This document shows positions 59,160 to 64,000 of a stretch of DNA of 64,000 bases, piece after piece. A program made the position numbers and the translations under genes. Under the pieces are notes generated by a model, which was given only the letters and a program-made list of their open reading frames with translations, searched no databases and was not told the origin of the DNA. The stretch is taken from positions 17,391,839 to 17,455,838 of the forward strand of contig CM038465.1 of the NCBI GenBank assembly GCA_021464415.1, read 5' to 3'. The DNA comes from Lonicera japonica. Lineage: Eukaryota; Streptophyta; Magnoliopsida; Dipsacales; Caprifoliaceae. Within the stretch, counting starts at the first letter, position 1. Every line of letters begins with the position of its first letter.

Positions 59160-61026
59160 TGATAAGAGCACTATATTGAATATAAGAATACTCTTTTCTA
59201 AGCATTAGAGTGCTCTTATATGGCTAAACACACTAAAATAAACCTCGAATTGCAACTTGTTGGTTCATAGCAAAATGGTGTACTAATATGTGTTTTGCAA
59301 GCAATTGTTGATGATGAAAAGGCACTAAAAAGGGATCTCAGATCAAAAGCCAAAGCGTTTAAAGAAAGAAGATGAAAAGTGGCAGCTTTCTGAAGTAGTA
59401 AGATCGATCTTACTAGTAAGATCGATCCTACTAGCTTCCATTTCTTCATTTCAACAGTTTTGTAAAATTCAGAAAGAAACTGACCCTGAGTAAGATCGAT
59501 CTTACTAGTAAGATCGATCCTACTATGGCCCATTTGCAAACTGTATGATACCTGCTTTGATCCAGTCCAAGAACTTCCCTGAGTAAGATCGATCTTACTA
59601 GTAAGATCGATCCTACTCCCTCACCCCTTTTCAACAGAAGATTCCAGCAGCAATCCAGAAGAGAAAATTCCCATAGTAAGATCGATCCTACTATGGCAAT
59701 TCGTCAACCTTGGAAAAATTCCAGATTTCTTGTCAAAATTGCCACCTTACTTCATTTGTCAAGGAACTCATGCTAAGGCTTTCCCACACCAATTCAATGC
59801 ACTACAACAACTTGTCATCTACTCTCTACCCACTCCCATCTCAGATGCATCTATAAATAGAGAGCAAGATCCAAGAGAAAATCATCATAGAGTGGTGAAG
59901 ATTAATTTCTTGCAAAAATAAGAGAAAATCAAGAGAGAGATAATAGAGTGATAGTTTATTTTTCTTCTTGTATTTTCCATTCACTTGTAATAGACTCATT
60001 CTATATCTATTAATACAAGTGTTCTTTTGATTTCACTCCATCCTTAACATGTTTTTATCATCTATGTAGGGGTGAATCACCTAGCCAAGGCTAGGGGGTG
60101 AGTTTGTTTTTAAAGGTAAACATGGTCAAGTTTCCAATTCTTTAAAAGCTCTGTGCCTAGTATTGTTAGATAATTATGCTTCTCATTTGTTAATAATATT
60201 CCATAACATTTGATGACTTAAAACACCATAAATATTATGGAATCTCCATTTTAATCTCTTTTGCCTCCTTATGCCTTGTATATGGAGTTCTTTGGTGATT
60301 AATGGACATGTTTTGTACATAAATGATGCATAGACTCTTCATGCCATGTATGATCAGTACTAGTCAAATCATTTATATACAAACAAAGTACTTCAAGTAA
60401 GCATATATTATTCAACAATCACCATTATAAATGGATGGCTATGCTTTTTTTATATAAAATTATAGAGTTTTATTTCAAATATGGTCACATCTTGTGATTA
60501 AGTGTAAAGTAAGGTTTTATTTTCCCTTGTCACCTACAACACTTAAACACACTTTGTGCCTATATTTGAGGACTCTATAATTGCTTATTTGTTCCCTTAA
60601 ATGTGGTGTTTGTTTTCCCTCATAAGGTAGCATAGTAAAGTTGGATTGGTTGTATTTCCTCGAAATCTTTTACCGCCAACATCTAGACTTCCAAATGAGA
60701 AGTACGATATGCAACACAATAAGGAGAATGAATGAGCCGAATTGGATTCATAAACCATGGTTCCCAATAAATAACAAATAAACCCCCAAAGCCTTCGCTT
60801 TCCTTAAACATAAGAAATTTCTCATAACTTTAAGTTTTGTTTTACACATTTCTCCACAAAACAATCCACAACAATTTTAATCAATCAATAATCGATTTTC
60901 AAACACGTGATCTATAAAAGCTTTAGTCCCCTCCCTGTGGTTCGACATTCGGACTTCCATAAGTCTATATTACAACTTGACCGCCTACACTTGGGTGTAT
61001 ACGGTTGCACTATTTCACGCGCGTCA
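59160..61026 (+). repeat. 3' LTR of the Athila-like element
   Basis: The LTR is 1867 bp and nearly identical to the 5' LTR. The palindrome array has full units at 59397-59432, 59489-59524 and 59582-59617, but only an 18-bp half unit at 59675-59692. This accounts exactly for the 18-bp shorter LTR. TATAAATAG is at 59852-59860. Confidence 0.93.
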
Positions 61027-61031
61027 ATCAA

Positions 61032-61556
61032 TCATCGTTCCTTCTTGAGAATGAAGAGTTGTTGTTGTAATTTCCTTGATAATTCTTCTTCTTTACTAGA
61101 AATTGCATGAACTTTCTAAAAATGAGTGCCATGTCTTCATCTCCGCTCATTAAGCCATCATCATCTTCATGTTGAATGGCTTTGAGAGCAAGGAATTTCT
61201 TAGATTTTGCATTGGCTTCCTCTTCTCTTCCAACTCTTTCTCATAGGTTTTGAGAGATCCCAAGAGTTCATCCATGCTAAGAGTTTTGAGGTTCTTATCT
61301 TCTTGTATAGCCGTCACTTTAGGCCTCCATTTTTTCAGAAGAGTCCTAAGAATTTTCATAATCTTATCTTCATTAGTGTAAACCTTGGCAAAAAGATCCT
61401 AAGCATTAGCAATAATCGAGAATCTATTATACATAGAAGTAAGAGATTCATTGGACTCCATTTTGAATAATTCAGTCATGAACAAGCATATTGATGTTAT
61501 CATCCTTAACTTGAGAGGTTCCTTCTGAGAAACTTCAAGTTATCCATGTTTAAAGT
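61032..61556 (-). pseudogene. Copia Gag fragment
   Basis: Minus-strand translation of 61470-61150 gives MESNESLTSMYNRFSIIANA, a stop, then [40 protein letters not shown] and [18 protein letters not shown]. This is the central region of Ty1/copia Gag (UBN2-type). It is the same gag cut by the Athila-like element, whose other flank (33188) continues into the zinc-knuckle region. Confidence 0.82.
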
Positions 61557-63644
61557 TGTGACGCCCCGAATTCCGTTGGGAGGGAGAACCTCCGGAACAC
61601 GGTTGATCACGGAGCTGTACGCGACGGCGGGAGTGAATAAAAATTAAATAACTCTGGCGTGGAAGGCAAATATGCAAAGGTCAAGAACATGTAACACAAT
61701 CAACTGGGAACATGCTAGAACTGTAGCTTCCCCTCCTGTTAACTCGTGCCTTACAGATTAGTCTGTACCGTTGCGCACCGGTTAACTAAAATGTAAGTCA
61801 CTTGTCCACATTAGGCTAGCATTAAACTATAGACATGTCCCACCAATCTACTATACCATAACCGAAAGAGCAAGATTAAAGAAAAGTAGAAGTCCACACA
61901 ATACATATATCAGTAGTACACAACGGTCACAAAATAGTCATACACCATACAGTCTCCATAACATCAAGTAGGCTACATAATATAAGTTGAGTTATGATAC
62001 AACAAAGTTGATAACATGGCCTTTCAGTAATGAAAAGCCCTCACGCTACAGTATCAGAGGAGACTAAGACTTGTCGGCCTTTCCCTTATCAACTCGTCCC
62101 ATCCCATCCTTAGAAGTACATGCGTAGGAAAAACTGTGAGCCAAACAGGCCCAGTAGGAACTATAGGATTTGTGAGAAAAATATGTATATAACCAATGTA
62201 ATAGATATATATAATCTCAAGACACCGCGACCAGGCCTACATCGCATCAATCATGTATAATACTCACGTCTAGGATTTTTCACATCTACTGTACAGAGAT
62301 AGCCGGCAACTCGGTTTCTTCTGCCCAAGGCAGGGACCACCTACCAGGTCCACCTAGACGCTACCTCACGCAGCCACGAAGGCATACGCTACCTCACGCA
62401 GCCACGAAGGCATACACTACAATAATCTCACGTAGCCACTTAGGCTATACGCTACCGGTAATAACCATCTACCTGGTACGAGCGGTGTTGACGAATCCGT
62501 ATAAGGAAAATCATTATTATCCCAATCATAATTATAAGATCATATACATCATGTAAAAAGGTATAATAGTCCATTTCATGGGTATCAAGTGATATAAAGT
62601 GCGCATCATAGGTTTACTTTACTATACGGACTGATAAGTACCTGCGCGCTAGAAGCCAGGAACAAGGGTTTGTCATAAATCAAGGAAATGGAAGAGATAC
62701 TTGGGGAAATATGATATACTATGATTTAAAAGTAATGATCAACCATTTCCATCGTAATTTATAGACCCAAATTTTACATATGCGCATGAATAGGTATATA
62801 CATAGGAAATCCCCAAATTTGCATAAAAATGGTGATTGGGTGCATAAACTTTCAAAATAGGTTTTAATACTAGTGTTCCTACCTCGATAGGATTAAACCT
62901 TCACTCCTTGAGCCGCGGATCGAGCTCTATACGTCCGAAGCACGAGTTACCCTCGTTGAGTTTGGAGCCCTAGCTTGGTGTAGGTGAAGAAAGGAAGAAG
63001 ATGATGGAGATTATGTGTTTGATTCTAGATTTGGGTTGAAAGAGGAGATAAAAGTACACTCATGAGCCCTCCTCCATGATATCTCATCTCTCACTACTCT
63101 CTCCCTGAGCTCTAGTCAAAGTGGAGAAGAAGATAGGGTGAATGGTGTATAAAAATCGGGTCAAGGCTTATAAAACACGATTTTGACTGCTATAGGGCAA
63201 TGTAGTCGACTACACTACAATGCATGTAGTCAACTACATGGTTCTGGAAATTGGTTCATCCTCAGATTTGCTTGCTTATGCCACCAACTGATCTTGTAAC
63301 CTTATTTTGACCAACGAGGGATGGGAATTAGGTTCCGGGCCAAACACGAAAGTTCTTGGAAATTAAAATACCTTTCCAATGGTATAAATTAGGTTCCAAT
63401 CTGATCTAAAATGAAAAATTTATGATGCCTCGAATGATTAAAGGTCGGTTTGTCGGGTAAGTTTAAAATGTGAGATTTTGCGAATTTCGACTCGGGCACT
63501 TAACATAAATCTTTCCAACCTAAAAGATGAATGTAATAACATCTCTAAAATAGTGTGGAAGTATTTCCTACATTCGGATACGGCTCAAGCACACTCTCGC
63601 GTCTCGGACATAAAATGTGGTATATTTACCCTACGGGTGTTACA
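61557..63644 (-). mobile_element. Solo LTR, gypsy-type, minus strand, TSD AAAGT
   Basis: The LTR (2088 bp) runs on the + strand TGTGACGCCCCG..GGGTGTTACA, flanked by AAAGT at 61552-61556 and 63645-63649. It is the same subfamily as 26512-28676 but in opposite orientation, and it lies in the copia gag. The U3 dyads TGTAGTCGACTACA (63201-63214) and CATGTAGTCAACTACATG (63223-63240) are followed on the element strand by a TATA-like TTTTTATACACC (about 63144-63155). Minisatellite units occur at about 62350-62450. Confidence 0.9.
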
Positions 63645-63649
63645 AAAGT

Positions 63650-63960
63650 ACAATGTAAAGAATTTAAAGCTTTAGCATTGAATTGAATTTTTTTAATATC
63701 ATACTCATCTACCGATTTGGGAGTTACATTTTCCCTTTTGTAAGTTTTGGTGATCTTATAGGGTCTAAATAGAGTGACCCCTCAATTGTTCAAAATCGCT
63801 AGCTTATAAAAATATGCTCATTTTATTTTTTCAATAGCTATAGTTTTTGCCATAAAAAAAGGTGGTCTAATGATAGAAGTACCTTTGGAAAGACCAGTTC
63901 CTTAATAGATAGACATGATCTTATACTCTTAGATTAATAAATCAAAACGAGAGTCCAATT
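63650..63960 (-). pseudogene. Copia leader and Gag N-terminal remnant
   Basis: This is the continuation of the copia gag upstream of the AAAGT insertion site. Minus-strand reading is broken and only gives Gag-like composition. It precedes the PBS. Confidence 0.5.
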
Positions 63961-64000
63961 TTTGATACCAATTATTGGTCAGATAATAACCCTAGAGGGG
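63961..64000 (-). promoter_or_regulatory. Copia primer binding site and end of the 5' LTR
   Basis: The minus strand reads TGGTATCAAA (63970-63961), which matches the first eight bases of the initiator-tRNA-Met primer site. The LTR end follows from about 63976 and shares the CCCTAGAGGGG block with the LTR at 24107-25439. The rest of this LTR is outside the window. Confidence 0.65.

Larger units (their letters stand above)
33194..61026 (+). mobile_element. Athila-like Ty3/gypsy element with TSD ATCAA, containing a nested tandem element
   Basis: Two matching LTRs (33194-35078, 1885 bp; 59160-61026, 1867 bp) are bounded by ATCAA at 33189-33193 and 61027-61031. Between them are a PBS, gag-pro-RT-RNaseH, integrase, a palindrome array, a third ORF, a long untranslated 3' region and a PPT. 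Without the nested 43748-58965 block the element is about 12.6 kb, normal for the Athila/Tat-like lineage. I counted roughly ten base differences plus one 18-bp deletion between the LTRs, so the insertion is young compared with the copia element it entered. Confidence 0.93.
24107..64000 (-). mobile_element. Ty1/copia element, Sirevirus-like, decayed, with nested insertions; 5' LTR runs off the window
   Basis: The order on the minus strand, reading from high to low coordinates, is: 5' LTR end (from about 63976), PBS (63970-63961), gag (63645-63960, 61032-61556), protease, integrase, RT and RNase H (33188 to about 29850), an untranslated spacer, a third ORF, PPT (25453-25441) and 3' LTR (25439-24107). 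The order PR-IN-RT-RH defines Ty1/copia. A downstream third ORF and a long leader are Sirevirus-like. All coding parts are full of stops. Insertions within it are the two solo LTRs and the Athila-like element, which add about 32 kb. Confidence 0.82.

Overview
This is a gene-poor, AT-rich stretch of a plant nuclear genome, most likely a dicot. The evidence is one spliced plant-type nucleotide-sugar transporter gene, a Helitron with plant-type ends, and a nest of Ty1/copia and Ty3/gypsy LTR retrotransposons with plant tRNA primer sites. Nothing bacterial or organellar was seen.

Layout. Positions 1-8.8 kb hold the 5' half of a CMP-sialic-acid/UDP-galactose-transporter-like gene on the minus strand: a 5'UTR exon plus four coding exons. 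Later exons are not in the window. The gene's introns carry a tRNA-derived SINE-like sequence, unassigned degraded coding fragments and a LINE-like remnant. From 8.9 to 14.1 kb the sequence is AT-rich and intergenic. A small non-autonomous Helitron (14095-17315) is split by a solo LTR. A broken gypsy RT fragment and an old minus-strand LTR follow, the latter split by another solo LTR (19805-21875). From 24107 to beyond the window end lies one decayed minus-strand Ty1/copia (Sirevirus-like) element. It has been invaded by two solo LTRs (26512-28676, 61557-63644) and by a complete Athila-like Ty3/gypsy element (33194-61026). That element is itself interrupted by a tandem non-autonomous retrotransposon, LTR-internal-LTR-internal-LTR (43748-58965). 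Nearly every boundary is fixed by exact 5-bp target-site duplications: GGTAT, ATATC, TTGGT, ATCAA, GAATT and AAAGT.

How the parts work together. The Athila-like element carries Gag, protease, RT, RNase H and integrase, now broken by one frameshift and one stop. It also has a third ORF at the position where env-like genes sit. The tandem element has only LTRs, a PBS and a PPT, so it must borrow proteins.

The most unusual signal is a palindrome system. The Athila-like LTR carries four 36-bp twin palindromes (18-mer AGTAAGATCGATCTTACT, doubled) at 92-93 bp intervals upstream of its TATA box. A second array of the same palindromes lies inside the element, just upstream of the third ORF. The copia element shows the same logic with a different palindrome (GTAGTCAACTAC) in its LTR and again upstream of its own third ORF. 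Most other LTRs in the window also carry paired dyads 20-50 bp upstream of a TATA-like box. I infer a shared promoter architecture in which the U3 dyad module is repeated as an internal promoter for the third ORF. This is a hypothesis read from sequence only.
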